In this document: positions 52,283 to 58,692 of the stretch, one piece after another
How positions within the stretch are numbered: position 1 is the stretch's first letter
How the letters are laid out: each line of letters starts with the position of its first letter
IMG/VR virus record: IMGVR_UViG_3300020055_000003
Span: 62,001-126,000 of that record
Length of the DNA stretch: 64,000 nt
Reading direction: 5' to 3' (one strand)
Origin: a virus
The notes under the pieces: generated by a model
What the model was told of the DNA's origin: nothing
Databases searched by the model: none
Seen by the model: the letters and a program-made list of their open reading frames with translations, nothing else
Position numbers and translations under genes: made by a program

Positions 52283-52421
52283 TGATGTTGATATAATACA
52301 AACGGAAGGGGCAGTTTATACTCCCAATGGATGGAGAGTCAGATATATCTTGACAATTTGCGATAATTGTGGTAGTATAAAGGCAAGATCTAATTTTTAT
52401 GATGCAGAGGAGCGAATATGA
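52248..52421 (+). CDS. Small Cys-rich (zinc-ribbon-like) protein
   Basis: 57 aa from ATG 52248. Cys at SGCCDDVD and ICDNCGSIKA give a C..Cx2C-like zinc-binding layout. It starts inside the gene before it and ends 4 bases into the next. Unknown role. Confidence 0.55.
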   Translation: MKNKNHLSGCCDDVDIIQTEGAVYTPNGWRVRYILTICDNCGSIKARSNFYDAEERI

Positions 52422-52777
52422 GTATGCATTTAGTTGGGCCATATATGACCACAACAAATACCAAGAAAAGAAAATCTAAAAAGAAGTCAAAATCACTTCT
52501 ACAAGCAGAAGCTGATCACGAAAAGTTCTTAAAACGCATGGGCGTGGGTAAAAGTAAGACAGAATATCGTGCTGACCTGCCGAGCTACAAGTGTATAAAC
52601 ACAAACATTGTTCCAACTTCTGATGTCATTTGTAGTAATGGATCAAGGAAAGAGAGAAACATATATAGTGGTGAACGTCAATTGATAGGAGTTGCCACAA
52701 TGCACAAGTCAAATATGGTGCCTATTTTTGCAGACAAGAAAGAAGATGCTAAAGAAATTGCAAAAATGAGGCGATAA
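52418..52777 (+). CDS. Basic phage protein, unknown
   Basis: 119 aa. Lys-rich N-terminus (TKKRKSKKKSKSLLQAEA) then a compact second half containing RQLIGVATMHKSNMVPIFAD and KEDAKEIAKMRR. That second half is a conserved signature in marine T4-like phages, to my recollection, without known function. Basic and probably nucleic-acid binding (inference). The stop overlaps the next ATG. Confidence 0.65.
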   Translation: MSMHLVGPYMTTTNTKKRKSKKKSKSLLQAEADHEKFLKRMGVGKSKTEYRADLPSYKCINTNIVPTSDVICSNGSRKERNIYSGERQLIGVATMHKSNMVPIFADKKEDAKEIAKMRR

Positions 52778-52974
52778 TGAAAGACCCACTAGAGTTTCGT
52801 AAAAAATATCAGGGTATTATAGAAAACTTGACGAATAATGCAGATCAATGTGCATATCAGTGGGCTCTCAGTGGTGAAAATGAATGGTTGGCAGGATATT
52901 ATATGTACGTGAAAAAGATTGAAGTCCTAAAGACATGGATAAAAGAACGCGAGAAAGAAGAAAATGACAAATGA
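52777..52974 (+). CDS. Small helical protein, unknown
   Basis: 65 aa. Helical with W/Y (QCAYQWALSGENEWLAGYYM) and a charged C-terminus. Coupled to neighbours on both sides by overlaps (TAATG; 11 bases with the next). Confidence 0.58.
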   Translation: MKDPLEFRKKYQGIIENLTNNADQCAYQWALSGENEWLAGYYMYVKKIEVLKTWIKEREKEENDK

Positions 52975-53215
52975 GACAAAGCTCATACTCATCACAGATT
53001 TTATCGAACAAAAATTGAGAAAAGAAAAAGAATTAGAATATTATTTGAAAGAATTGGAAGAACTTCAGCGTAAAATTGGATATTTGCGCCAAGAAGTAAA
53101 TCTTACCAACACAATTATCAACATGATAAAGACAGATACGATATATGATATCAAAGAAAAGATGCTCACTGAAGAAAAGGTGATACAATTACCAGAGGAA
53201 GATATAGATGCCTGA
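52964..53215 (+). CDS. Small coiled-coil protein, unknown
   Basis: 83 aa. A coil (EQKLRKEKELEYYLKELEEL, QRKIGYLRQEVNLTNTIINM) with an acidic tail ending PEEDIDA. Overlaps the 32-aa gene that follows. No motif. Confidence 0.58.
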   Translation: MTNETKLILITDFIEQKLRKEKELEYYLKELEELQRKIGYLRQEVNLTNTIINMIKTDTIYDIKEKMLTEEKVIQLPEEDIDA

Positions 53216-53306
53216 TTGGATGCTCATTGGATTGCTTGTTTTGGCTGTTTGTGTCATAATTCTTATCACGGAATTGATAGAATCATGGTGGACAGGAAGA
53301 AAATAA
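53208..53306 (+). CDS. 32-aa membrane peptide
   Basis: Starts inside the coil gene. MPDWMLIGLLVLAVCVIILI forms one membrane helix, then ESWWTGRK with positive charges at the cytoplasmic end. Too short to classify; kept because of tight packing and a clean membrane design. Confidence 0.45.
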   Translation: MPDWMLIGLLVLAVCVIILITELIESWWTGRK

Positions 53307-53307
53307 A

Positions 53308-53433
53308 ATGACAGATGATGAAATTCGTGAAATGATAGAAATGTTTCCAAATCTACCTAACCCCACTCACTATCCACAGACATTTCTCTACTATGTGAAC
53401 CTGTATCGTTTTCTAAAATCTTTCGGGAACTAA
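53308..53433 (+). CDS. 41-aa protein, unknown
   Basis: MTDDEIREMIEMFPNLPNPT then HYPQTFLYYVNLYRFLKSFGN. One base after the previous stop. Its end overlaps the convergent glutaredoxin end by 21 bases. Amphipathic; unknown. Confidence 0.5.
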   Translation: MTDDEIREMIEMFPNLPNPTHYPQTFLYYVNLYRFLKSFGN

Positions 53434-53688
53434 TTTTGCAACAAATTGCTCATAGCCACCGACATATTCCCACTCTCCATTTACTTCTGCCCAGATTTGA
53501 GGCACAGTCTTAGGACGAGCTCCTGTTGAAAACTCTTTTTCATAATCATTGACAAGCATTGCTTTCACTCTGGTGGATTGAATATCATATTCATCAATCT
53601 CAATACCACGATCTTTACAGAGTGCTGCCGTTGCTTTACAGTATCCACAATTCTCTTTTGTGTACATTCTAATTCGTGCTACATTCAT
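53413..53688 (-). CDS. Glutaredoxin-like protein
   Basis: 91 aa from ATG 53688 (GGAG upstream; an in-frame extension to 53706 is possible). Thioredoxin fold with active site CGYC (C14, C17), ARPKTVPQIW (the cis-Pro region) and GGYEQF, the glutathione-binding end. It reduces disulfides, for example of ribonucleotide reductase, using glutathione. It is the only minus-strand gene in this stretch. Confidence 0.9.
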   Translation of the reverse strand: MNVARIRMYTKENCGYCKATAALCKDRGIEIDEYDIQSTRVKAMLVNDYEKEFSTGARPKTVPQIWAEVNGEWEYVGGYEQFVAKLVPERF

Positions 53689-53718
53689 CTTACAAATCTC
53701 CATCATAATATATAGGGT

Positions 53719-53904
53719 ATGTCACAAGAGAAAAAAATAAGCATTGTCGATAAAGTTCTGCTAGTCATCATTGTTGTTGTATGGCTAGATCAAGAATTTT
53801 TCAAATTCACAGAACCCTCTCATAAGAAATTTCTTTCATTCTTTGAGCCAACAACTTCTGTTGTTCACGCTTTTCTTCGATTAGGTGAAAAACCGCTAAA
53901 ATAG
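53719..53904 (+). CDS. Small membrane protein, unknown
   Basis: 61 aa. One membrane helix (about 8-23, SIVDKVLLVIIVVVWL) and a basic tail. Weak ribosome site (AGGG). Divergent from the glutaredoxin gene with about 30 bases between. Confidence 0.5.
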   Translation: MSQEKKISIVDKVLLVIIVVVWLDQEFFKFTEPSHKKFLSFFEPTTSVVHAFLRLGEKPLK

Positions 53905-53907
53905 TTC

Positions 53908-53936
53908 TTGACACGAAAGAACGAATCATCTATACT
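53908..53936 (+). promoter_or_regulatory. Sigma70-type early promoter for 53966
   Basis: TTGACA at 53908-53913, 17-bp spacer, TATACT at 53931-53936. The spacer contains CGAATC, the complement of the GATTCG core of the early leader. Confidence 0.82.
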
Positions 53937-53965
53937 GATAATGTAGAAAGAAAAAGGAAATTCTT

Positions 53966-54172
53966 ATGAACCTACCTCTTGAAATTGGCCAGTCATTCAT
54001 TCGTCGCTATTCAGACTATGTTGCAACAGGAGAGATCACTTCGATTTCCACTGATGCCGATGACGAAACTCTGATCACTGTGATGTTTGACGATGGTGCG
54101 GTAAAAGTCTACACCGAAAACTGCATAGAGCAAAACTTGGGCCGCCGCATGATAGTTTTAGATGATGCATAA
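53966..54172 (+). CDS. Small early protein, unknown
   Basis: 68 aa, beta-rich (SYVATGEITSISTD-like YVATGEITSISTDADDETLI, VMFDDGAVKVYTENCI), possibly a small SH3/OB-like barrel by composition only. Leader AAAGGAAATTCTTATG is a variant of the common early leader. Confidence 0.6.
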   Translation: MNLPLEIGQSFIRRYSDYVATGEITSISTDADDETLITVMFDDGAVKVYTENCIEQNLGRRMIVLDDA

Positions 54173-54347
54173 TTTCTCGCTTCTAGATTGTATGATGATA
54201 CTCATATTTTCTCACTTGCTTTATTTTAGTGTTCTACTTCTATTTCTCACAGGAAGTCCAGGCGCAACAATTCTCGGCTGGTTCTTTTGGGAGATATGGA
54301 AAGGTTATGAAAAATGGAGATTGACAAATGACAACTATTTTACATAA
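54162..54347 (+). CDS. Small membrane protein, unknown
   Basis: 61 aa; ATG at 54162 or 54165, inside the end of the gene before. Membrane helix at about 10-32 (CMMILIFSHLLYFSVLLLFL) plus a second short one near ILGWFFWEIW. Overlaps the following gene by 20 bases. Confidence 0.5.
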   Translation: MMHNFSLLDCMMILIFSHLLYFSVLLLFLTGSPGATILGWFFWEIWKGYEKWRLTNDNYFT

Positions 54348-54588
54348 GTCTGGCCCACAACCTTGGGAAGCCAACAAACAAACTTCATCTTCCAACAAGC
54401 CTCCATACGCAATCATGATCGAGTTCGATAATGACGAATGGATGTATGTCTGTGAAGGATCACAATGGCAAGAATCAAAGGACAATCCAGTACTCTATGA
54501 TACATATGAAGAAGCTCTAGAAGCATCTAAAGTCTGGAATAATCCTCGCATAGTTTCTTATCATATTTCCGCTGCTGACCGCGGCTAG
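54328..54588 (+). CDS. Small soluble protein, unknown
   Basis: 86 aa with GGAG site. IMIEFDNDEWMYVCEGSQW, YEEALEASKVWNNPRIVSYH: a beta-alpha layout with the strand-loop-helix look of small phage proteins that read a tyrosine-rich substrate, but unassigned. Confidence 0.6.
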   Translation: MTTILHKSGPQPWEANKQTSSSNKPPYAIMIEFDNDEWMYVCEGSQWQESKDNPVLYDTYEEALEASKVWNNPRIVSYHISAADRG

Positions 54589-54694
54589 ACCGGAGCCCAT
54601 TTTCTCTCTTTCTAAGGAGTTTCAAATGATACGAGAAAGGGTTTCACAATGAGGAAGAATTTTGCCTTTTTTGGAGTAAATTATATATAACTGT

Positions 54695-54895
54695 ATGACA
54701 GGATTTATGAAGAAAAGAAAAGGTAAATATATTGCATATGACGCCAATGGAAAGGTGCTCATAATCTCACGATCTTTGACTGTATGTAAGGAAGTCTTAG
54801 CGAGTATAATGAATAATGAAAGAGAACATTTGAATGAATCAGAAAAAGAAAAATATTATGCAAGGATACGACAAGAAGAAACATCCGATACTTGA
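54695..54895 (+). CDS. Small basic protein, unknown
   Basis: 66 aa (an ATG 12 bases later is an alternative). Beta hairpin KGKYIAYDANGKVLIISRS followed by a helix (LTVCKEVLASIMNNEREHLN). The 106-base stretch before it holds no gene of convincing size, only two 8-13-codon frames. Confidence 0.5.
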   Translation: MTGFMKKRKGKYIAYDANGKVLIISRSLTVCKEVLASIMNNEREHLNESEKEKYYARIRQEETSDT

Positions 54896-55157
54896 GCTTG
54901 AACAGAACATCTTAGACTGTTGGAAAGTCTGTGATGATATTGACTTGGTCTGGAAGGAAATGTATGATGGAAATCCAGAACCAACTGAAGATCAGATTGC
55001 CAATGCTATGATAGGATTGAATCAGATCTATGAGTGGAAATTTCAGAGACTTTGGAATAATTTCGAAGAAGTCTTGAAGAAGAATTCCGAGCCGCCGGAT
55101 ACCCATGAGAATGATGGCGAGAATTGGGAAAAATGGAGATTGAATGATGGAGATTGA
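54834..55157 (+). CDS. Phage protein, unknown (ELEQNILDCW family)
   Basis: 107 aa; an ATG at 54858 (MQGYDKKKHPILELEQ) may be the true start. The core ILELEQNILDCWKVCDDIDL and MIGLNQIYEWKFQRLWNNF is a helical domain that I recall from T4-like phages with no assigned role. Last gene before the terminator at 55229. Confidence 0.6.
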   Translation: MNQKKKNIMQGYDKKKHPILELEQNILDCWKVCDDIDLVWKEMYDGNPEPTEDQIANAMIGLNQIYEWKFQRLWNNFEEVLKKNSEPPDTHENDGENWEKWRLNDGD

Positions 55158-55228
55158 TGGGAAAAGATGGGGAAAATTGGGATTCTTAGGGATATGATTT
55201 TCAGGAATCCGCTGCAGATTCTAGCTTT

Positions 55229-55280
55229 TGGGGGTTTAGCGAATATTTGAGACTGTTGAGTAAATCCCCCAGCCTTTTTT
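55229..55280 (+). terminator. Rho-independent terminator of the 49022-55157 early unit
   Basis: Stem TGGGGG(T)TTA at 55229-55238 pairs with TAAA(T)CCCCCA at 55261-55271, then T6 at 55275-55280. The loop is 22 bases. Confidence 0.65.
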
Positions 55281-55348
55281 CTGAGCCGCCTGAGAGATGC
55301 CGCTGAGAATTTCTGCCAAAATATTTTAAAAAAAATGCCGAATTGCCC

Positions 55349-55377
55349 TTGACATTTCATTGCGAATCACTTATATT
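55349..55377 (+). promoter_or_regulatory. Sigma70-type promoter for structured RNA
   Basis: TTGACA at 55349-55354, 17-bp spacer, TATATT at 55372-55377. Start of RNA expected near 55384. The spacer carries GCGAATCAC, the reverse complement of the leader core. Confidence 0.85.
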
Positions 55378-55383
55378 AATATA

Positions 55384-55667
55384 TGTAAGAAGAAAAGATT
55401 TTAGACTCTTTTCCTCATATGTCCGTGCGGAGGGCAGGCCACCTGAAAGCACGATCTCTGGTGAATATATTCGCCCGTGAAATATCGGTGACGTGAAACC
55501 CAGAGATGTTAGTTTCAATCAAACTAGAGCGGCAACGTCAATAAGTCCGTGCGGAGAGATTGGAGATACTAGCTGGGCGTATGAGGAAAAAAGTTTTTCT
55601 TCTTTTCCCTGTCTCCTTTCTATATGGGTAACTTAGAGCAGTCCTTCTTTGGCTGCTCTTTTTTTTT
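55384..55667 (+). ncRNA. Candidate structured non-coding RNA, about 280 nt
   Basis: Own promoter and own terminator, no gene of any size inside (a 24-codon frame lacks a ribosome site). A 13-bp closing stem pairs TTTTCCTCATATG (55409-55421) with CGTATGAGGAAAA (55578-55590), with one G-U. Inside: ATCTCTGG (55454-55461) with CCAGAGAT (55500-55507), hairpin TAGTTT/AAACTA (55510-55526), hairpin CAGG/CCTG (55435-55445), and TGACGT (55489-55494) with ACGTCA (55535-55540), which would make a pseudoknot. A 12-nt direct repeat GTCCGTGCGGAG stands at 55421 and 55545. The core is GC-richer than its surroundings. I do not recognise the class. Confidence 0.75.
55635..55667 (+). terminator. Rho-independent terminator of the structured RNA
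   Basis: AGAGCAG (55635-55641) pairs with CTGCTCT (55653-55659), extended by CC/GG in the loop, followed by a run of at least eight T. Confidence 0.88.
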
Positions 55668-55688
55668 GAAAAAAGTTTTAAAAAGCTC

Positions 55689-55717
55689 TTGACAGTGGCC
55701 GATTATAATGTTACTAT
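55689..55717 (+). promoter_or_regulatory. Sigma70-type early promoter for 55751
   Basis: TTGACA at 55689-55694, 17-bp spacer, TACTAT at 55712-55717, then TTAGGAGATTAA before the ATG at 55751. Confidence 0.75.
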
Positions 55718-55750
55718 GGCTATGCTAGCCAATAATGATTAGGAGATTAA

Positions 55751-56023
55751 ATGAGTATCGAATCATTAGCAGAAATTGCTGAATTAAATGCCTTACATGG
55801 AGTCTCTCCAGAAGAAGCTAGATTGAAATTCTTTGAGAATTTAAATGCTTCAATCATCAGAGATTACTTTGAAAAAGATATGGCATGTCCCTGTGATGAA
55901 TGCCCATTAAGAGACTCTTGTGCAGAGAGTTATGCAGAGTGTTCAGCATTTAGAAACTGGGCAGTAAAAGGACAATACGATGAGGCCACAATTGGAAAAC
56001 ATTTGAGAGTTCCTAAAGACTGA
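55751..56023 (+). CDS. Cys-cluster protein, unknown
   Basis: 90 aa. Helical N-terminus, then a Cys cluster CPCDECPLRDSCAESYAEC (about 46-64) that could bind Zn or an Fe-S cluster. Strong TTAGGAG ribosome site. Monocistronic: promoter upstream, perfect terminator downstream. Confidence 0.7.
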   Translation: MSIESLAEIAELNALHGVSPEEARLKFFENLNASIIRDYFEKDMACPCDECPLRDSCAESYAECSAFRNWAVKGQYDEATIGKHLRVPKD

Positions 56024-56044
56024 CCTTAGAAGAAAGTTTCTATC

Positions 56045-56076
56045 AAAAAACCCTCTAGAATCTCTAGAGGGTTTTT
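56045..56076. terminator. Bidirectional intrinsic terminator
   Basis: CCCTCTAGA (56051-56059) pairs perfectly with TCTAGAGGG (56063-56071), loop ATC, A6 before and T5 after. It ends the 55751 transcript and could also stop minus-strand transcription. Confidence 0.92.
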
Positions 56077-56084
56077 GCGTATCT

Positions 56085-56460
56085 GGGGGTGACTTCAAGC
56101 TAAAAGCTTATGAGCAATTATTTATAATTCTGTGAATCTCATCTGCTAGAAATGAATAGAAAAGTTACAAAGAGTGCCCATATGAGCATCTTTTAGAGAG
56201 TTTCTGAGAGTTTCTGAAGTAGGGTCCCGGCAAAGCTTTCGTACAGCTTTAGCTCAGTTTAGCTTTCGTGACTTGAATTAGATACCCCCCTAAACCTCAG
56301 CGTGTATCTTTAAATTTGTGGGTTCCCATCTGGAATGAGGCGGAAGTGTATAGCACCAGCCCCCCAGAATCTTTCAGTGTTTCTAAAAGTTTTTCCGAAA
56401 AAAATTTTTTTTGCTGGCTAAAAACCCAAAACCCTTTTTGGTAAGATCCTACATATTCAC
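56085..56460. other. Non-coding stretch without recognised genes
   Basis: About 375 bases. No frame of credible size on either strand. Holds a direct repeat GAGAGTTTCTGAGAGTTTCTGA near 56200 (written here in part), a CAAAGCTTTCG ... TTAGCTTTCG pair near 56233-56270, a possible minus-strand TATAAATA at 56119-56126, a TTCC/GGAA and CTGG/CCAG hairpin region near 56325-56370, and an A7T8 tract near 56400. It could be a second RNA gene, a leader or an origin; none is proven. Confidence 0.4.
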
Positions 56461-56802
56461 ATGGAAGTCAAAGAGGCATATCGTTTGTTCTGGCTCGTCA
56501 AGGGTCATTTGAATTCTCCACACGAAACCATCATGGCATCTGCGAATGGATATTTCAAAAGAGTCTGGTATGATTTCGCGGGAGAGGATATGTCTATATG
56601 GGAAGTGGGGTTTGAAGAAGAATGGGAGAGAGTTATGTCTTTTCAAGCACAAAAAGAAATCATCTATCATTTGACTTGTAAGGTCTGTAAGGGATATTTT
56701 ACTTATGCTACTATGAATGAGCATTATGATATAGAAAGAGGCCACATGTATTGTCCTACATGCGGCCATAGTGGTTCTGCTAAGTTAGAAGAAAGTGTTT
56801 AG
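56461..56802 (+). CDS. Zinc-ribbon protein, unknown
   Basis: 113 aa. N-terminal acidic aromatic domain (RLFWLVKGHLNSPHETIM, WYDFAGEDMSIWEVGFEEEW) and a C-terminal zinc ribbon with CKVC (about 73-76) and CPTC (about 98-101). No clear promoter or ribosome site, so the start is uncertain; expression may depend on a transcript crossing the non-coding stretch. Confidence 0.6.
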   Translation: MEVKEAYRLFWLVKGHLNSPHETIMASANGYFKRVWYDFAGEDMSIWEVGFEEEWERVMSFQAQKEIIYHLTCKVCKGYFTYATMNEHYDIERGHMYCPTCGHSGSAKLEESV

Positions 56803-56884
56803 TAGAGATACATAGAGATCAGTCCTATGATAAGGACGATTGAGAAAATTTCAGAAGAGACTTCTATCAAGAGGTCTTTTAGCA

Positions 56885-57055
56885 TCACTGTGTTCCTTCT
56901 AGTTGTTGTAGACACATTTCAAAATCGGCAATCATTCCTTCCGCGGCTTCTACAGCACGGGAATCTCCCATTGCGCGATACTCTAAGATATTTTGACGAC
57001 AAGCATCAATGTATCCAAGGATTGAGTTACGAAAATTTTCAACTTCAGTAGACAT
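56885..57055 (-). CDS. Small helical early protein, unknown
   Basis: 56 aa (MSTEVENFRNSILGYIDACR ... QQLEGTQ). The start is fixed by the conserved GAAAGGTGATTCGCAATG leader and a good promoter. Helical, with regularly spaced hydrophobics. Not recognised. Confidence 0.7.
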   Translation of the reverse strand: MSTEVENFRNSILGYIDACRQNILEYRAMGDSRAVEAAEGMIADFEMCLQQLEGTQ

Positions 57056-57070
57056 TGCGAATCACCTTTC
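57053..57070 (-). promoter_or_regulatory. Conserved early leader (copy 2, minus)
   Basis: GAAAGGTGATTCGCAATG ending in the start codon at 57055-57053. Same 18-nt element as in five other early genes. Confidence 0.78.
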
Positions 57071-57084
57071 TTTGTCACTCTACT

Positions 57085-57113
57085 ATGTTATGATATTTGT
57101 AGAGAGCTGTCAA
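57085..57113 (-). promoter_or_regulatory. Sigma70-type early promoter for 56885-57055
   Basis: The minus strand reads TTGACA (57113-57108), 17-bp spacer, TAACAT (57090-57085). Confidence 0.72.
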
Positions 57114-57121
57114 GAGCAAAA

Positions 57122-57319
57122 TTAGCAAAAGACAACTCTCAAAACTTCACCTCTTTCACCGAAGAGTGTGTGTACAACTCTGTGAAGATGTCTTTGTGCG
57201 AGTCTGCATTCGAACCATGCTTCCGCTTCTGCCAAAGTCTCAACAACAAGAGCAGGCATTGCCAAAGTTCCCATCACAGGACACAAAGTGGTGATCGTAG
57301 TTCTTACTTCATATGTCAT
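57122..57319 (-). CDS. Small early protein, unknown
   Basis: 65 aa (MTYEVRTTITTLCPVMGTLA, LVVETLAEAEAWFECRLAQR). Alpha/beta, low Lys, higher GC than its neighbours. Start fixed by the leader AGAGAGGTGATTCGAAATG. Confidence 0.65.
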   Translation of the reverse strand: MTYEVRTTITTLCPVMGTLAMPALVVETLAEAEAWFECRLAQRHLHRVVHTLFGERGEVLRVVFC

Positions 57320-57334
57320 TTCGAATCACCTCTC
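57317..57334 (-). promoter_or_regulatory. Conserved early leader (copy 3, minus)
   Basis: GAGAGGTGATTCGAAATG ending in the start codon at 57319-57317. Confidence 0.78.
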
Positions 57335-57348
57335 TCTTATTATGTCTA

Positions 57349-57377
57349 ACTATACCACACAAAAAGGAATCTGTCAA
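57349..57377 (-). promoter_or_regulatory. Sigma70-type early promoter for 57122-57319
   Basis: The minus strand reads TTGACA (57377-57372), 17-bp spacer, TATAGT (57354-57349). Confidence 0.85.
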
Positions 57378-57380
57378 CCC

Positions 57381-57608
57381 CTAAAATGACTCATAATACC
57401 AAGATGGTATCGGTTTATGGGTTATTTCAGTAACTCCCCAACTCTCAAACCTTCCATTTTTGATTGCCTCTATGGCATTTTTCTTTGTTTTGAAAGGACA
57501 ATTAGGCATCATGATTGGTTCGATGTTTTCATCCACAACAACCCAACCATACCAACCTTTTTTGGGAGTCGGCCATGTCCAAGTGTTTTTTACAACTCTT
57601 ACTTTCAT
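57381..57608 (-). CDS. Small soluble protein, unknown
   Basis: 75 aa (MKVRVVKNTWTWPTPKKGWY, GWVVVDENIEPIMMPNCPFK, AIEAIKNGRFESWGVTEITH). Beta-beta-alpha-beta look, basic. It lies 12 bases after the stop of the sigma-4 gene on the same strand, so it is probably cotranscribed with it. Not recognised. Confidence 0.62.
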   Translation of the reverse strand: MKVRVVKNTWTWPTPKKGWYGWVVVDENIEPIMMPNCPFKTKKNAIEAIKNGRFESWGVTEITHKPIPSWYYESF

Positions 57609-57620
57609 AATGTATCAGAC

Positions 57621-57866
57621 TTACGCAGCAATGTCAACTAAAATCGAGCGAAGATCCGCAGAACGCGAAGGATGTTTCAGTTTCCGTTCGGCTTTGGCTT
57701 GGATTTGACGAATGCGCTCAACAGACAAGTTCATAATGCATCCGATTTCGCCGAGAGTGTGCTGCCCGACACCGTTCAGTCCGTAGCGCATTCGAATGAC
57801 ACGCTCTTCTCTGGGGGAGAGAGTAAGAAGAGTTGTACGAAGAATGTCTGAGTCGTTCTTAATCAT
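57621..57866 (-). CDS. Stand-alone sigma factor region-4 protein
   Basis: 81 aa. It is essentially only sigma70 region 4: LSPREERVIRMRYGLNGVGQ (about 16-35), HTLGEIGCIMNLSVERIRQI (about 36-55) and QAKAERKLKHPSRSADLRSI (about 56-75). This aligns closely by eye with the RpoD consensus HTLEEVG...[22 protein letters not shown]. Regions 1 to 3 are absent, so it cannot melt promoters as a normal sigma. It may bind the RNA polymerase beta flap and the -35 element, redirecting host polymerase in the way T4 gp33, AsiA or MotA affect region 4 (inference). Early promoter and conserved leader upstream. Confidence 0.9.
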   Translation of the reverse strand: MIKNDSDILRTTLLTLSPREERVIRMRYGLNGVGQHTLGEIGCIMNLSVERIRQIQAKAERKLKHPSRSADLRSILVDIAA

Positions 57867-57881
57867 TTCGAATCACCTTTC
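57864..57881 (-). promoter_or_regulatory. Conserved early leader (copy 4, minus)
   Basis: GAAAGGTGATTCGAAATG ending in the start codon of the sigma-4 gene at 57866-57864. Confidence 0.78.
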
Positions 57882-57896
57882 TCTTATTACTCTTAT

Positions 57897-57924
57897 AATC
57901 TAACAGATTCATAGAGAAAGTCAA
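57897..57924 (-). promoter_or_regulatory. Sigma70-type early promoter for sigma-4 gene
   Basis: The minus strand reads TTGACT (57924-57919), 16-bp spacer, TAGATT (57902-57897), with GCCC before it as in other early promoters here. Confidence 0.75.
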
Positions 57925-57933
57925 GGGCTTTTT

Positions 57934-58092
57934 TTAGCCTGCTTGAATGTAGATGTATTCGGAATTTTCTAGAGTAGGAAAGTTGGAAACATTTTGCAGA
58001 TCGACTTTGCGAACAAAGTGGCCGTGGTGAATGACATACCACCACCTTTGTTGATCTGGAATGCTGTCTCCTTGAAGATATATCTTTCCCAT
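57934..58092 (-). CDS. Small early/late protein, unknown
   Basis: 52 aa (MGKIYLQGDSIPDQQRWWYV, IHHGHFVRKVDLQNVSNFPT). This frame is preferred over two overlapping longer frames because it has the composition of a real protein, with W/Y/H patches and a clean end. No strong ribosome site; AATAAATA sits just upstream. Confidence 0.5.
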   Translation of the reverse strand: MGKIYLQGDSIPDQQRWWYVIHHGHFVRKVDLQNVSNFPTLENSEYIYIQAG

Positions 58093-58101
58093 ACTGAAAC
58101 A

Positions 58102-58109
58102 TATTTATT
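58102..58109 (-). promoter_or_regulatory. Possible late-type promoter (AATAAATA)
   Basis: The minus strand reads AATAAATA, only about 10 nt before the ATG at 58092, closer than the other late sites. Confidence 0.35.
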
Positions 58110-58189
58110 TTTAGCGGTCAAAAGCAGCGGGTCAAATCCAAGGAATTCTAACATAAATTATATTGTGAGGTATTAGAAGGAAATACTCT

Positions 58190-58675
58190 ATGGAAAATCA
58201 GAATCAAAATAAGAAACTTTGGAAAAAGGTAAAGAAAATGGATTTAGGAAACCCTGCCGTCACGGCACTAGTAGGTCTGGTAATATTCTATATCGGATTA
58301 AAAACATTCTCTGGGGGCATGAAGGCCATGGGAAACATGGAGCATCTTTCGTTTTTCTTGGGAAATCCACTGTATATGTTCTTTGGTGGAATCATCATGA
58401 CTTTGTTGTGGCAATCGTCAAGCTTGAGTACAACCGCCATCATTGCGTTGGTTGCGTCTGGTGCCTTGCCGCTTCCGGCAGCGATTGGAGCAGTTCTAGG
58501 AGCGAACATCGGAACAACAGGAACCATCTGGCTTGCGGGAATTTTTGTTTCTGATGGCATGCCGAAGGGAGACACACTACGAATTGCGATGGCACATACA
58601 GGAGCGAACCTTCTAATGGCTATCATGTTGTTGCCGTTTGTTGGCCAGATTGCTAAATATTTGAGCAAATTTTAG
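58190..58675 (+). CDS. Half-length Na+/phosphate cotransporter-like protein
   Basis: 161 aa with four or so membrane segments. The Na/Pi-cotransporter signatures are present once: LWQSSSLSTTAIIALVASGA with QSSS at 75-78, and IGAVLGANIGTTGT with GANIGTT at 104-110. Full-length family members (NptA/YjbB type) have two inverted copies of about 150 residues, plus a PhoU tail in many; here there is only one. The protein could work as a dimer of two half-units or modulate the host transporter. Good AAGGAA ribosome site. In the low-phosphate ocean, phosphate uptake during infection is plausible (inference). Confidence 0.85.
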   Translation: MENQNQNKKLWKKVKKMDLGNPAVTALVGLVIFYIGLKTFSGGMKAMGNMEHLSFFLGNPLYMFFGGIIMTLLWQSSSLSTTAIIALVASGALPLPAAIGAVLGANIGTTGTIWLAGIFVSDGMPKGDTLRIAMAHTGANLLMAIMLLPFVGQIAKYLSKF

Positions 58676-58692
58676 CCACAGGCCCTTGACTT
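58666..58692 (+). repeat. 27-bp direct repeat (copy 1 of 2)
   Basis: Identical to 58892-58918. Starts CAAATTTTAGCCACAGG and ends in the TTGACTT of the early promoter. With the shared leader downstream it shows that the whole promoter cassette was duplicated. Confidence 0.85.

Noticed and set aside
55349-55667. tmRNA, RNase P RNA or group I intron
   Set aside because: No tRNA-like ends, tag frame, RNase P core sequences or intron core pairings could be found; flanks are a promoter and a terminator and not a split gene.
57893-58154. Two minus-strand frames of 61 and 69 codons overlapping 57934-58092
   Set aside because: All three frames are open here; the 52-aa frame has the most protein-like sequence. 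This choice is only moderately secure.
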